The notes below the pieces were generated by a model. The model was not told where the DNA came from. It did no database searches and saw only the letters and a program-made list of their open reading frames with translations. Below are positions 25,960 to 41,864 of a stretch of 64,000 bases of DNA, piece by piece; within the stretch, counting starts at the first letter, position 1; each line of letters opens with the position of its first letter. This DNA is from Mycolicibacterium xanthum (lineage in GTDB: Bacteria > Actinomycetota > Actinomycetes > Mycobacteriales > Mycobacteriaceae). Where the stretch lies: assembly GCF_019710635.1 (NCBI RefSeq), contig NZ_JAIFZS010000015.1, positions 62,001 through 126,000 of the forward strand, written 5' to 3'. Made by a program: the position numbers and the translations under genes.

Positions 25960-26877
25960 ATGAGCGACTGTGTGCTGGCCGTCGACATCGGCGGAACCAA
26001 GATCGCCGCCGCGCTCGCCGACGCGGCGGGAAACCTCACCCATGTCACGCAACGCCGGACCCCGCACGACGACGCGGAGACGCTGTGGGACACGGTGGCG
26101 TCGGTGCTGGCCGACACCCTCGGTGCCGCCGAGACCACGGTGACCGCCGTCGGCGTCGGTTCGGCCGGGCCGGTCGACATCCCCGGGGGCACCGTCAGCC
26201 CCATCAACATCCCTGCCTGGCAGCGGTTTCCGATCGTGGCCCGGGTCGCCGAGTGCACCGGGCTGCCGGTGTGGCTCGGCGGGGACGGGCTGTGCATGGC
26301 GATGGGCGAACGATGGATCGGCGCCGGTCGCGGTGCCTCCTTCCTGCTGGGCATGGTGGTCTCGACGGGCATCGGCGGGGGACTGGTGCTCGACGGCGCT
26401 CCGTACCGCGGGCGGACCGGCAACGCCGGTCATGTGGGCCATGTGGTCGTCGACCCGGGCGGCGGGCCGTGCACCTGCGGCGGGCACGGCTGTGTCGAGA
26501 CCGTGGCCTCCGGTCCCCACCTGGCGCGATGGGCGCGCACCCAGGGCTGGCAGGCGCCGTCCGGCGCGGACGCCAGGGAACTCGCCGAGGCCGCCCGGCT
26601 CGGCGATCCGGTGGCCTTGCGCGCTTTCACGCGCGGGGCCGACGCGCTGGCCGCCACGATCGCGTCGGTCGCCGCGGTCTGCGACCTGGACCTGGTGGTG
26701 ATCGGCGGGGGTGTCGCGAAATCCGGCGATCTGCTGTTCGGCCCACTGCGTGCGGCGCTGACCCGCTACGCCGGGCTGGACTTCATCCGCGGCCTGCAGG
26801 TGGTGCCCGCCGAACTCGGCGGCGACGCCGGTCTGGTCGGTGCCGCGGCCCTCGCGTACTCGGGCGTGCACTGGTGA
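25960..26877 (+). CDS. ROK family sugar kinase
   Basis: This is a 305-residue ROK kinase. The phosphate loop is VDIGGTKIAAALAD (residues 8-21). The catalytic Asp lies in WLGGDGLCMAMGERW. STGIGGGLVLDG follows, and the zinc site reads GHVVVDPGGGPCTCGGHGCVE. ROK enzymes phosphorylate glucose, mannose or N-acetyl sugars. It lies 12 bp after the SurA-like gene and downstream of the GH38 mannosidase. That suggests phosphorylation of the mannose released by it, which is inference. It corresponds to Rv0650. The usual catalytic segment NDANxAALGE is altered to GGDGLCMAMGE, but the Asp is kept. Confidence 0.92.
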   Translation: MSDCVLAVDIGGTKIAAALADAAGNLTHVTQRRTPHDDAETLWDTVASVLADTLGAAETTVTAVGVGSAGPVDIPGGTVSPINIPAWQRFPIVARVAECTGLPVWLGGDGLCMAMGERWIGAGRGASFLLGMVVSTGIGGGLVLDGAPYRGRTGNAGHVGHVVVDPGGGPCTCGGHGCVETVASGPHLARWARTQGWQAPSGADARELAEAARLGDPVALRAFTRGADALAATIASVAAVCDLDLVVIGGGVAKSGDLLFGPLRAALTRYAGLDFIRGLQVVPAELGGDAGLVGAAALAYSGVHW

Positions 26878-26879
26878 GC

Positions 26880-26942
26880 GGCGAGCGTGCGCTGCGTGCC
26901 GGCCGCCGCGGCGCGCCGTCGTACAGACGCGCGCGTTCGCGG
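26880..26942. repeat. dispersed inverted-repeat element, copy A
   Basis: A 63-bp element bounded by GCGAGCGTGCGC (26881) and GCGCGCGTTCGC (26929-26940), which are near-perfect inverted repeats, with GTACAGAC inside the right arm. It begins directly after the ROK kinase stop. Related copies lie at 45569, 55237 and 59873. Confidence 0.75.
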
Positions 26943-26961
26943 TGCCGGACGGGACGGCGTT

Positions 26962-26991
26962 TTGGCTGATCGGGGGGTGGCACGCTATCCT
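26962..26991 (+). promoter_or_regulatory. putative promoter of rplJ-rplL
   Basis: TTGGCT (26962-26967) and TATCCT (26986-26991) are separated by 18 bp and resemble a SigA-type promoter. They lie upstream of the long rplJ leader. Confidence 0.5.
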
Positions 26992-26996
26992 GATCC

Positions 26997-27214
26997 GGTT
27001 CCACCGAAGACCGTCGGTCACCGATGAGCGCTTGCGCGAAGAGCAAGTGGCTCGGCAATCGGTTGAAGGTCCGGGAAATCCCGGCGGCCCACGCAGGAGG
27101 ACGAGGCTCATATACGTGTGCGCCCCGACCTGTCTGCGTCGGGGCGTTCGTCATTTCTCGGGGTTGACCATCCGAAGGTCGAGGCGGAACGACCGAAACC
27201 AACCACGAGGAGGC
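26997..27214 (+). promoter_or_regulatory. L10-type leader of rplJ with attenuator hairpin
   Basis: This leader of about 220 bases contains the purine-rich stretch CGGTTGAAGGTCCGGGAAAT and a strong hairpin CGCCCCGAC (27121-27129) / GTCGGGGCG (27138-27146), followed by a T-rich run (TTCGTCATTTCTC). In many bacteria L10-L7/L12 binds such a leader to repress rplJ-rplL. The hairpin could act as the attenuator. This is a recognition by eye and position. Confidence 0.7.
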
Positions 27215-27218
27215 ATGC

Positions 27219-27746
27219 ATGGCCAAGGCTGACAAGGCCACCGCGGTTGCCGACATCGCCGAGCAGTTCAAGGAGGCGACGGCGACGCTCGTCACCGAGT
27301 ACCGCGGGCTGTCGGTCGCCAACCTCGCCGAACTTCGCCGGTCACTCGGCGATTCCGCCACCTACACGGTCGCCAAGAACACCCTGGTGAAGCGTGCAGC
27401 GGCGGAGGCCGGCATCGAGGGTCTCGACGAGCTGTTCGCGGGTCCGACCGCGATCGCGTTCGTCAAGGGTGAGGCCGTCGACGCCGCCAAGGCGATCAAG
27501 ACCTTCGCCAAGGACAACAAGGCGCTGGTCATCAAGGGCGGCTACATGGACGGTCGCGCGCTGACCGTCTCCGAGGTCGAGCGGATCGCCGACCTCGAGT
27601 CCCGCGAGGTGCTGCTGGCCAAGATGGCCGGCGCGATGAAGGCGAACCTGGCCAAGGCGGCCGGCCTGTTCAACGCTCCGGCGTCGCAGGTCGCACGTCT
27701 GGCTGCCGCGCTGCAAGAGAAGAAGGCCGCTGAGGAAGCTGCCTAG
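27219..27746 (+). CDS. rplJ: 50S ribosomal protein L10
   Basis: L10 anchors L7/L12 dimers on the ribosome stalk. The 175-residue protein starts at ATG 27219, after GAGGAGG. It shows the conserved [52 protein letters not shown] and [19 protein letters not shown]. The C-terminal helix binding L7/L12 is [12 protein letters not shown]. An ATG four bases upstream is out of frame. It is co-transcribed with rplL, 58 bp downstream. Confidence 0.97.
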   Translation: MAKADKATAVADIAEQFKEATATLVTEYRGLSVANLAELRRSLGDSATYTVAKNTLVKRAAAEAGIEGLDELFAGPTAIAFVKGEAVDAAKAIKTFAKDNKALVIKGGYMDGRALTVSEVERIADLESREVLLAKMAGAMKANLAKAAGLFNAPASQVARLAAALQEKKAAEEAA

Positions 27747-27804
27747 CAGCGTCCGCACGTCCCACCCCCACTAGCCACGAAGTAAGAATCAGGAAGGACC
27801 CACC

Positions 27805-28197
27805 ATGGCCAAGCTGTCCACCGACGAGCTGCTCGACGCTTTCAAGGAGCTGACCCTGCTCGAGCTGTCCGAGTTCGTCAAGAAGTTCGAGGAGACCTTC
27901 GAGGTCACCGCCGCGGCTCCGGTCGCCGTTGCCGCCGCCCCGGGTGCCGCCGCCGGCGCCCCGGCCGAGGCCGCCGAGGAGCAGTCGGAGTTCGACGTCA
28001 TCCTCGAGGGTGCCGGCGACAAGAAGATCGGCGTCATCAAGGTCGTCCGCGAGATCGTCTCCGGCCTGGGCCTGAAGGAGGCCAAGGATCTGGTCGACGG
28101 TGCGCCCAAGCCGCTGCTGGAGAAGGTCACCAAGGAGGCCGCCGAGGAAGCCAAGGGCAAGCTCGAGGCTGCCGGCGCATCGGTCACCGTCAAGTAA
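27805..28197 (+). CDS. rplL: 50S ribosomal protein L7/L12
   Basis: The 130-residue protein has the dimerising N-terminal helices ([20 protein letters not shown]), an Ala/Gly/Pro hinge (about residues 38-56) and the C-terminal factor-binding domain ([40 protein letters not shown]). It recruits EF-G, EF-Tu and other GTPases to the ribosome. AGGAAGG precedes the ATG. A strong hairpin terminator follows. Confidence 0.97.
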   Translation: MAKLSTDELLDAFKELTLLELSEFVKKFEETFEVTAAAPVAVAAAPGAAAGAPAEAAEEQSEFDVILEGAGDKKIGVIKVVREIVSGLGLKEAKDLVDGAPKPLLEKVTKEAAEEAKGKLEAAGASVTVK

Positions 28198-28258
28198 GTA
28201 GTAGGTAACACGGTGCCACCGGCGCCGTGCGGGCCGGCGGCGACGTCGGCTAACTCAG

Positions 28259-28296
28259 CTGTGGGGCTGGCCTGGCAAAACAGGCCGGCCCCACAG
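28259..28296 (+). terminator. terminator of rplJ-rplL
   Basis: CTGTGGGGC...GGCCTG pairs with CAGGCC...GCCCCACAG in a long two-part stem around GCAAAA. No clear T tract follows, as is common in mycobacteria. Confidence 0.75.
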
Positions 28297-28440
28297 TCGT
28301 CGGTATCCGTGGGCAGCGTGAATGGCGGTTCGCCGGTATCTGCAGACCGAGTGTGACCGGGCAGGCCGGTAGGTTACAGTGACTCAAGCCACAGGCGGGG
28401 AGCATGTGGCGCAAGTCGGGCGATGGCGAGAGGATTTCGC

Positions 28441-29508
28441 GTGGGCATTGGTATTCAGATCGAAGGCTTGACGAAGTCCTTCGGAGCTCAGCGAATCTGG
28501 GAGGACGTCACGTTCGACCTGCCCGCGGGCGAGGTCAGCGTGCTGCTGGGGCCCTCGGGTACCGGTAAGTCGGTGTTCCTGAAGTCGCTGATCGGGCTGC
28601 TGCGCCCGGAGCGCGGCAAGATCATCGTCGACGGCACCAACATCATCGAGTGCTCGGCCAAGGAGCTCTACGAGATCCGCACCCTGTTCGGGGTGATGTT
28701 CCAGGACGGCGCGCTGTTCGGCTCGATGAGCCTCTACGACAACACCGCGTTCCCGCTTCGTGAGCACACGAAGAAGAAGGAAGCCGAGATCCGCCAGATC
28801 GTCATGGAGAAGCTGGACCTGGTCGGTCTGGCCGGTGACGAGAACAAGTTCCCCGGTGAGATCTCCGGCGGTATGCGCAAGCGCGCCGGGCTGGCGCGTT
28901 CACTGGTGCTCGACCCGCAGATCATCCTGTGCGACGAGCCCGACTCCGGTCTGGACCCGGTGCGTACGGCGTACCTGTCGCAGCTGCTGATCGACATCAA
29001 CGCCCAGATCGACTGCACGATCCTGATCGTGACGCACAACATCAACATCGCCCGCACCGTGCCGGACAACATGGGCATGTTGTTCCGCAAGCAACTGGTG
29101 ATGTTCGGTCCTCGCGAGGTGCTGCTGACCAGCGACGAACCGGTGGTCAAGCAGTTCCTCAACGGCCGTCGTATCGGCCCGATCGGCATGTCCGAGGAGA
29201 AGGACGAGTCGACGATGGCCGAGGAGCAGGCCTTGCTCGAGGCCGGTCACCACGACGGCGGCGTCGAGGAGATCGAGGGTGTGCCGCCGCAGGTCACGGC
29301 CACTCCCGGTATGCCCGAACGCAAGGCCGTGGCCCGTCGTCAGGCGCGGGTGCGCGAGATCATGCACACCCTGCCGCCGGCGGCGCAGGAAGCCATCCGC
29401 GACGACCTCGAGGGTACCCACAAGTACCCCACCCACCAGTTCGCCGGCGAGTCCGGTCACGGGCACGAGGACGACGCCCCGACCGGCCGGATTCCGGTCG
29501 CGGAGTAG
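28441..29508 (+). CDS. mkl: ABC transporter ATP-binding protein Mkl (MceG)
   Basis: MceG is the cytosolic ATPase that powers the Mce lipid importers. The 355-residue protein has Walker A LLGPSGTGKSVFL, Q-loop GVMFQDGALF, signature FPGEISGGMRKRAGLARSL, Walker B IILCDEPDSGLDP and switch His in ILIVTHNINIARTVPDN. A C-terminal regulatory extension of about 110 residues follows (IEGVPPQVTATPGMPERKAV), ending in an acidic tail GESGHGHEDDAPTGRIPVAE. The GTG at 28441 has GAGAGGA upstream and matches the usual start; the ATG at 28423 is less likely. The cognate mce operons are elsewhere. Confidence 0.94.
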   Translation: MGIGIQIEGLTKSFGAQRIWEDVTFDLPAGEVSVLLGPSGTGKSVFLKSLIGLLRPERGKIIVDGTNIIECSAKELYEIRTLFGVMFQDGALFGSMSLYDNTAFPLREHTKKKEAEIRQIVMEKLDLVGLAGDENKFPGEISGGMRKRAGLARSLVLDPQIILCDEPDSGLDPVRTAYLSQLLIDINAQIDCTILIVTHNINIARTVPDNMGMLFRKQLVMFGPREVLLTSDEPVVKQFLNGRRIGPIGMSEEKDESTMAEEQALLEAGHHDGGVEEIEGVPPQVTATPGMPERKAVARRQARVREIMHTLPPAAQEAIRDDLEGTHKYPTHQFAGESGHGHEDDAPTGRIPVAE

Positions 29509-29546
29509 GCGCCCCGGGGGCCGCCTACCGACCTCCCGCAGATCCG

Positions 29547-29588
29547 CACGGTCCGGCCGCGCAGCCACACGGTCCGGCCGCGCAGCCA
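29547..29588. repeat. two tandem copies of a 21-bp repeat
   Basis: CACGGTCCGGCCGCGCAGCC plus a final A occurs twice in perfect tandem (29547 and 29568), 39 bp after the mkl stop. The rest of 29509-29787 shows no gene I can support. Confidence 0.9.
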
Positions 29589-29787
29589 TAGGCATGTCCC
29601 GCGGTCGTCGCACCGGTACCGGGCCGCGGGCGGGAACCGGATGTCACCGGCGATACCGAGTTTCGCCAACGGCGGCACGCCGGCCCGGTCGCGACGCAAC
29701 GCGTCGTCGTCGCGTGATTCTGGCGAATTCTGCCCGCCCGCGGAGATGACCGCGATACGGTTTGCCGGATTCGGACGGGGGTCTTTC

Positions 29788-31710
29788 ATGGTCGACCGGA
29801 TGTCGGTGTGGATCGGTGCCGGTGTGGTCACCGCGGCCGTCTCGGCGGCGTTGCTGGGCGGTGCCGGCGTGGCCGTGGCCGCGCCGGAGCCGGGAGCGGG
29901 GCAGCAGACGACCGTCTCGTCCGGGTCCCCGGACACCACCGGGCCCGAGGCCGCCGGGAGCGGGACGGACACCACCGTCGAATCGGAACCCGCCGACGTT
30001 GAAGGGTCGGGGCAGGACGAGCCCGAAACCTCCGAAGCCGCCGATGACGAGCTGCAGGCAGACCTCGACGAGGACCTGGCGGACGAGGCCGACGCAGAGC
30101 TGACCGATGACGATTCGGTCCCGGTGGACGCGCCGGGATCGCCCGACGGCATCGAGCCCGACGGCATCGAGCCCGCAGAGGCCGACGGCATTCAGCCCGA
30201 CAGCATCGAGCCCGACGAGGCCGACGCCATTCAGTCCGACGGCGTCGAAGCCGACCGGGCGGGCGAAACCCCCTCGACCGCAATGGATTCGCCGGCCGCC
30301 GAGGTCGGCAGCGCGCCCGGGGATCCGGCCGATGTCGCCGACGAGGCCGTCGAGGCGCAACTGGCCGACGAGGCCGACGCGGTGGCCGAACCGGCCGATG
30401 ACGTCGCCGAGGTGGTGCAACCCGCCGGTCCGGTCCGGCGGGCGGCCTTCGTCGCGGTCGAGGCCGACCGCGCCCCACCGGCGCCGGTGGTCACCGAGAT
30501 GGCGATGGTCGCCGCGGACGGTCCGGTGTCAATCCAGGCGGCCACGGCGCCGCGGCAGACCCTGCTCAGCATCATCGGGGCCGTCGTGTTCAACCTGATC
30601 GGTTTCGCGACCCGGGTGGTGACGGGCCCGCCGCAGCTGCCGCCGGGCAGCACGGTCACCGTGCACAGCTCCACGCTGACGATCGACTGCGGTGAGGGAT
30701 ACGAGGTACCCGTGGACTGGTACGTCCCCGAGGGCCCGACACCGACCCGGCTGGTTTACACGCAGCACGGCTTCATGGCCTCCGGGCCGATGTACAGCTA
30801 CACGGCCGCGCGGCTGGCCGAGTCCACCCACAGCATCGTCGTCGTCCCGAGCCTGACGTCGAACTTCCTGGCCTGCGACGGCTGCTGGGTGGGCGGCACA
30901 CAGATGCACAGCGCGGTGGCCGACCTGTTCGTCGACGGCAACACCGCGCTGGCCGACAGCGCGACCGCCGCCGGCTACAGCAGCACGCTGCTCGACGACG
31001 TGGACCGGGTCGTGCTGATCGGCCACTCGGCGGGCGGCGGGCTGGTGGCCGGCACCGCCGGATACATGGCCACCAACGGGAGCATCGACCGGCTGGCCGG
31101 CGTCGTCATGCTCGACGGGGTGGGGTTCGGTTCGGTCGTGCCCGACGCTCTGGCCAAACTTCCCGACGATGTCCCGTTCTATGACCTCGCCGCCAGGTCG
31201 TACTTCTGGAACATGAACGGCACCGGCGCCGCCGAACTCGCGCAGGCCAGGCCCGATCAGTTCATCGGCGCCCGGCTGCTCGACAGCTCGCACGGCGACT
31301 TCATGGTCGGCGGTAACCCGCTCATCCAGGCGTCGATGAACCTGATCACCGGGTGGCCGAAAGCCGCGAACGTCAAGGCCGCCGAGCTCATCACCGCGGC
31401 CTGGATCAACGACATGTTCGCCGGGACGCAGACCGCGGGGTACTACGGAGAAGCGGGCGAGTTGCTGGAGTTCGACACGTCGCGGGGCCCGGCGTCGGCC
31501 TATGTGCTGCCCGGCCCGCCCGAGCGCCTGAGCCTTGTCGACATGGTGTTCCAGTTCGTGTCCGGCCTGCTGTTCGGCATCAACTTCGCGACCTGTGCCG
31601 CCGAACCGGAGGAGGAAACCGCGACACTTTCTGGGCCGGACACGCTTCTATCTCTTGACGACGGGACGAAACCGGGCCAATCTATTGGCCAGCATGTTTG
31701 CACGGGTTGA
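29788..31710 (+). CDS. secreted alpha/beta hydrolase with acidic repeat region
   Basis: From ATG 29788 (GGGGG upstream) the 640-residue protein starts with a signal peptide (MVDRMSVWIGAGVVTAAVSA, cleavage near AVAA). Residues about 35-230 form a disordered, strongly acidic region with imperfect DGIEP / ADGIQPD repeats. Residues about 285-600 form an alpha/beta-hydrolase: VYTQHGFMASGPMYSY, the nucleophile elbow VLIGHSAGGGLVAGTAGY, VMLDGVGFGSV, and a likely catalytic His in DSSHGDFMVGG. Two Cys in FLACDGCWVGG could pair. It is probably a cell-wall or exported esterase or lipase. The acidic region may tether or space the domain. The longer frame from 29641 lacks a signal sequence. Confidence 0.85.
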   Translation: MVDRMSVWIGAGVVTAAVSAALLGGAGVAVAAPEPGAGQQTTVSSGSPDTTGPEAAGSGTDTTVESEPADVEGSGQDEPETSEAADDELQADLDEDLADEADAELTDDDSVPVDAPGSPDGIEPDGIEPAEADGIQPDSIEPDEADAIQSDGVEADRAGETPSTAMDSPAAEVGSAPGDPADVADEAVEAQLADEADAVAEPADDVAEVVQPAGPVRRAAFVAVEADRAPPAPVVTEMAMVAADGPVSIQAATAPRQTLLSIIGAVVFNLIGFATRVVTGPPQLPPGSTVTVHSSTLTIDCGEGYEVPVDWYVPEGPTPTRLVYTQHGFMASGPMYSYTAARLAESTHSIVVVPSLTSNFLACDGCWVGGTQMHSAVADLFVDGNTALADSATAAGYSSTLLDDVDRVVLIGHSAGGGLVAGTAGYMATNGSIDRLAGVVMLDGVGFGSVVPDALAKLPDDVPFYDLAARSYFWNMNGTGAAELAQARPDQFIGARLLDSSHGDFMVGGNPLIQASMNLITGWPKAANVKAAELITAAWINDMFAGTQTAGYYGEAGELLEFDTSRGPASAYVLPGPPERLSLVDMVFQFVSGLLFGINFATCAAEPEEETATLSGPDTLLSLDDGTKPGQSIGQHVCTG

Positions 31711-31746
31711 GGTGGCCAGCCAGCGCCGGATGGTCCCCGCGCGGGC

Positions 31747-31778
31747 TTGTTGAGGAATATGCCGCCCTGCGGTATCGT
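31747..31778 (+). promoter_or_regulatory. putative rpoB promoter
   Basis: TTGAGG (31750-31755) and TATCGT (31773-31778) are separated by 17 bp. The stretch TTGTTGAGG...GCCGCCCTG...GTATxGT also occurs before rpsL. It lies 202 bp before the GTG start of rpoB. Confidence 0.55.
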
Positions 31779-31892
31779 TGGACGTTGCGCTGGCTGCATC
31801 CTGCCCACCCTCCAACACCGCGCTGCCCACGTGGACCAAGCCTGAGCCCTCTACCGCGCTCAGTGACCTTGTCGCGTGTCGTGCGTCCGTGA

Positions 31893-35489
<3,597 letters not shown>

Positions 35490-35546
35490 GCCTCCCGTCG
35501 ACCGCCCATATCAGTTTCCAAATCCCGCAAGGGGAAAGGGAGTTAC

Positions 35547-39527
<3,981 letters not shown>

Positions 39528-39545
39528 GTCGTCGCTTCGGCCACG

Positions 39546-39580
39546 GAAAAGCCCCCACCCCCTTGGGCGGGGGCTTTTTC
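39546..39580 (+). terminator. terminator of rpoB-rpoC
   Basis: AAAAGCCCCC pairs with GGGGGCTTTT around ACCC-CCTT-GGGC and runs into TTTTTC. This is a textbook Rho-independent terminator 19 bp after the rpoC stop. Confidence 0.92.
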
Positions 39581-39613
39581 GTGCCCGGGCCTTTTGCTTG
39601 CCCTGGGCCGAGT

Positions 39614-39659
39614 GTGAAGCTGCCTTCACGTTCGATGGCGACGGTGAAGATACCTTCAC
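39614..39659. repeat. two copies of the palindrome GTGAAG-N4-CTTCAC
   Basis: GTGAAGctgcCTTCAC (39614-39629) and GTGAAGatacCTTCAC (39644-39659) are spaced by 30 bp and each is followed by GTTCG. The same palindrome type is at 59771. They lie between the rpoC terminator and the end of the leftward oxidoreductase gene. Confidence 0.85.
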
Positions 39660-39680
39660 GTTCGCGGTCGTGAGGCAGCG

Positions 39681-40562
39681 TCAGCGGCCCTGGACAACCA
39701 CCCCGGCGGCCTCCTCGAATCGTTTGACCACGGTGGTGAAGTCGGAATCCGGTCCCTGCTGCGCGAGCACGTCCTCCCAGAGCGCGCCGACGGCGGTGGC
39801 GATCGGGTTCAGCGTCCCCAGCTCCTCGGCTTCCTGCAGGTACAGCCGGACGTCCTTGACCATCAGCCCGGTGGCGAAGCCGTAGTCGAAGGTCCGCGGC
39901 AGCACCGCCCGCGGAAACTTGTCCCGGCTGGCGTGGGTGCCTCCGGATCCCGCATTGAGCACGTCGAGCATCACCTGCGCATCCAGACCGGCCTTCACGC
40001 CCATCGCCATCGCCTCGGCGGTGGCCGCCAGCGCGGTGGCGGCCAGCAGGTTGTTGACCAGCTTCATGGTCTGTCCCGCACCGGGTGTCTCGCCGACGAA
40101 GAACGGCCGGCCGAGCGTCTGCAGCAGCGGTTCGAGGGCGGGATATCCGGCGGCCGGGCCGGAGACCATCAGCGCCAGGCTCCCGTTCTCGGCGCCGGAC
40201 ACGCCGCCGCTGACCGGACTGTCGAACGCGGCGATTCCGTGCCCGGCCAGCGCGCGGGCGTTCAGCCTGGCGGTCTGCGCGCCGACGGTGGAGAGGTCGA
40301 CGAACCGGTTGACCGTACCGGGGGCGGCGGCCAGATCGGCGACCACCCGGCGCGACACGTCCGGTCTCGGGAGACTGGCCAGCACGGTGTCGGCCCGCGC
40401 GCCCACCATCGCGACCGAGGTGGCGCCCTCGGCGCCGAGCCCGACCAGCCGGTCAATTGCCTCGGCGCGGGTGTCGAATCCGATCACCCGGTGACCGGCG
40501 GCGAGCAGTCGTGCGGCCATCGGGAACCCCATGTTGCCCAGCCCGATGAACCCGATCGTCAC
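39681..40562 (-). CDS. NAD(P)-dependent beta-hydroxyacid dehydrogenase family protein
   Basis: This 293-residue protein belongs to the 3-hydroxyisobutyrate dehydrogenase-like family. It has the Rossmann motif [20 protein letters not shown] (residues 2-21), the substrate motif DSPVSGGVSGAENGSL and the catalytic Lys in GAGQTMKLVNNLLAATALAA. The C-terminal helical domain follows (KDVRLYLQEAEELG). Exact substrate unknown. The start is GTG 40562, which overlaps the stop of the carboxymuconolactone decarboxylase-like gene by four bases (GTGA), so they are coupled. Confidence 0.9.
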   Translation of the reverse strand: MTIGFIGLGNMGFPMAARLLAAGHRVIGFDTRAEAIDRLVGLGAEGATSVAMVGARADTVLASLPRPDVSRRVVADLAAAPGTVNRFVDLSTVGAQTARLNARALAGHGIAAFDSPVSGGVSGAENGSLALMVSGPAAGYPALEPLLQTLGRPFFVGETPGAGQTMKLVNNLLAATALAATAEAMAMGVKAGLDAQVMLDVLNAGSGGTHASRDKFPRAVLPRTFDYGFATGLMVKDVRLYLQEAEELGTLNPIATAVGALWEDVLAQQGPDSDFTTVVKRFEEAAGVVVQGR

Positions 40563-40954
40563 GTTGTCGACCCATCGACCTCGGCAAAGGCCTCGCGCGC
40601 AACACGGAACCCGTCGACGGCGGCCGGAGCGCCCGCGTAGACCGCCACCTGCAGCAGGATCTCGCGGATCTCGTCGCGGGAGACGCCGTTGGTCAGCGCG
40701 CCCCTGACATGCGTGCGCAATTCGTTGGGGCGGTTGAGGATCGCGATCATCGCGATGTTCAGCATGCTGCGGGTCTTGAGCGGCAACCCTTCCCGGCCCC
40801 ACACCGCACCCCAGCAGTACTCGGTGAGCAGGTCCTGTAGGGGCTTGCTGAACTCGTCGGCGCTCTCTTCGGCACGCCGTACGTAGGCCTCGCCGAGCAC
40901 CGCGGAGCGGATCCTCCGGCCCTTGTCGTAGCTGTCCTGGTCCATGGCTGGCAT
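40559..40954 (-). CDS. carboxymuconolactone decarboxylase family protein
   Basis: This 131-residue AhpD-fold protein shows the CMD pattern: [20 protein letters not shown] then [20 protein letters not shown] and [20 protein letters not shown]. It lacks the CxxC pair of AhpD peroxidases, so it fits the decarboxylase or uncharacterised branch. The start may be ATG 40954 ([12 protein letters not shown]) or 40945. It is the first gene of a two-gene leftward operon with the dehydrogenase, which hints at catabolism of an aromatic or branched acid. Confidence 0.88.
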   Translation of the reverse strand: MPAMDQDSYDKGRRIRSAVLGEAYVRRAEESADEFSKPLQDLLTEYCWGAVWGREGLPLKTRSMLNIAMIAILNRPNELRTHVRGALTNGVSRDEIREILLQVAVYAGAPAAVDGFRVAREAFAEVDGSTT

Positions 40955-41002
40955 TGTGCCCGCTCCGACAGGTTGTCGGGCGGCGCACCTAGACTCGGGT
41001 GC

Positions 41003-41755
41003 GTGCTCATTGGTTCCCACGTCCACGGTGACGACCCGCTGGCGGCGGCGCAGGCAGACGGCGCCGACGTGGTGCAGTTCTTCCTCGGCAACCCGCAGAG
41101 CTGGAAGAAGCCGCCGCCGCGCGAGGACGCCGAGGCGCTCAAGGCCTCGCCCGTCCCGATCTACGTACATGCGCCGTATCTGATCAACGTGGCGTCGGCG
41201 AACAACCGGGTCCGGATCCCGTCGCGCAAGATCCTGCAGGACACCTGCGACGCGGCCGCGGCGATCGACGCCACCGCGGTGATCGTGCACGGCGGGCATG
41301 CCGACGACAACGACATGGAGGCCGGGTTCGAGCGCTGGGTCAAAGCGCTGGCCAGCCTGAACACCGAGGTCCCCGTCTACCTGGAGAACACCGCGGGCGG
41401 CGACCACGCGATGGCGCGGCACTTCGACACGATCGCCCGGCTGTGGGACCACATCGGTGACACCGGTATCGGCTTCTGCCTGGATACCTGCCATGCCTGG
41501 GCGGCCGGCGAGGCGCTGATCGGCGCCGTCGAGCGGATCAGGGCGATCACCGGGCGCATCGATCTGGTGCACTGCAACGACAGCCGCGACGCCGCCGGTT
41601 CCGGCGCCGACCGGCACGCCAACTTCGGCGCCGGCCAGATCGACCCGCAGCTGCTGGTGGCCGTCGTCGAGGCCGCCGACGCCCCGGTGATCTGCGAGAC
41701 CTCCGACGAGGGCCGCAAGGACGACATCGCGTTCCTGCGCGAGCACGTTCGCTGA
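41003..41755 (+). CDS. nfo: deoxyribonuclease IV (endonuclease IV)
   Basis: Endonuclease IV cuts DNA at abasic sites in base-excision repair, using three zinc ions. The 250-residue protein starts at GTG 41003 ([20 protein letters not shown]). Zinc-ligand segments are visible: [70 protein letters not shown] and ICETSDEG. It matches Rv0670 (end), which follows rpoBC in M. tuberculosis as well. It is divergent from the CMD gene. Confidence 0.94.
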   Translation: MLIGSHVHGDDPLAAAQADGADVVQFFLGNPQSWKKPPPREDAEALKASPVPIYVHAPYLINVASANNRVRIPSRKILQDTCDAAAAIDATAVIVHGGHADDNDMEAGFERWVKALASLNTEVPVYLENTAGGDHAMARHFDTIARLWDHIGDTGIGFCLDTCHAWAAGEALIGAVERIRAITGRIDLVHCNDSRDAAGSGADRHANFGAGQIDPQLLVAVVEAADAPVICETSDEGRKDDIAFLREHVR

Positions 41756-41864
41756 CATCGCGACGCGTCACACTTTCGCAGCGGAACGCCCTTTGAACGG
41801 CGGGTGGCGTCGAGGTTAATTAGGCTTACGCGGATATTCACCTCGCCCGCGTCGAAAGGTCGCC

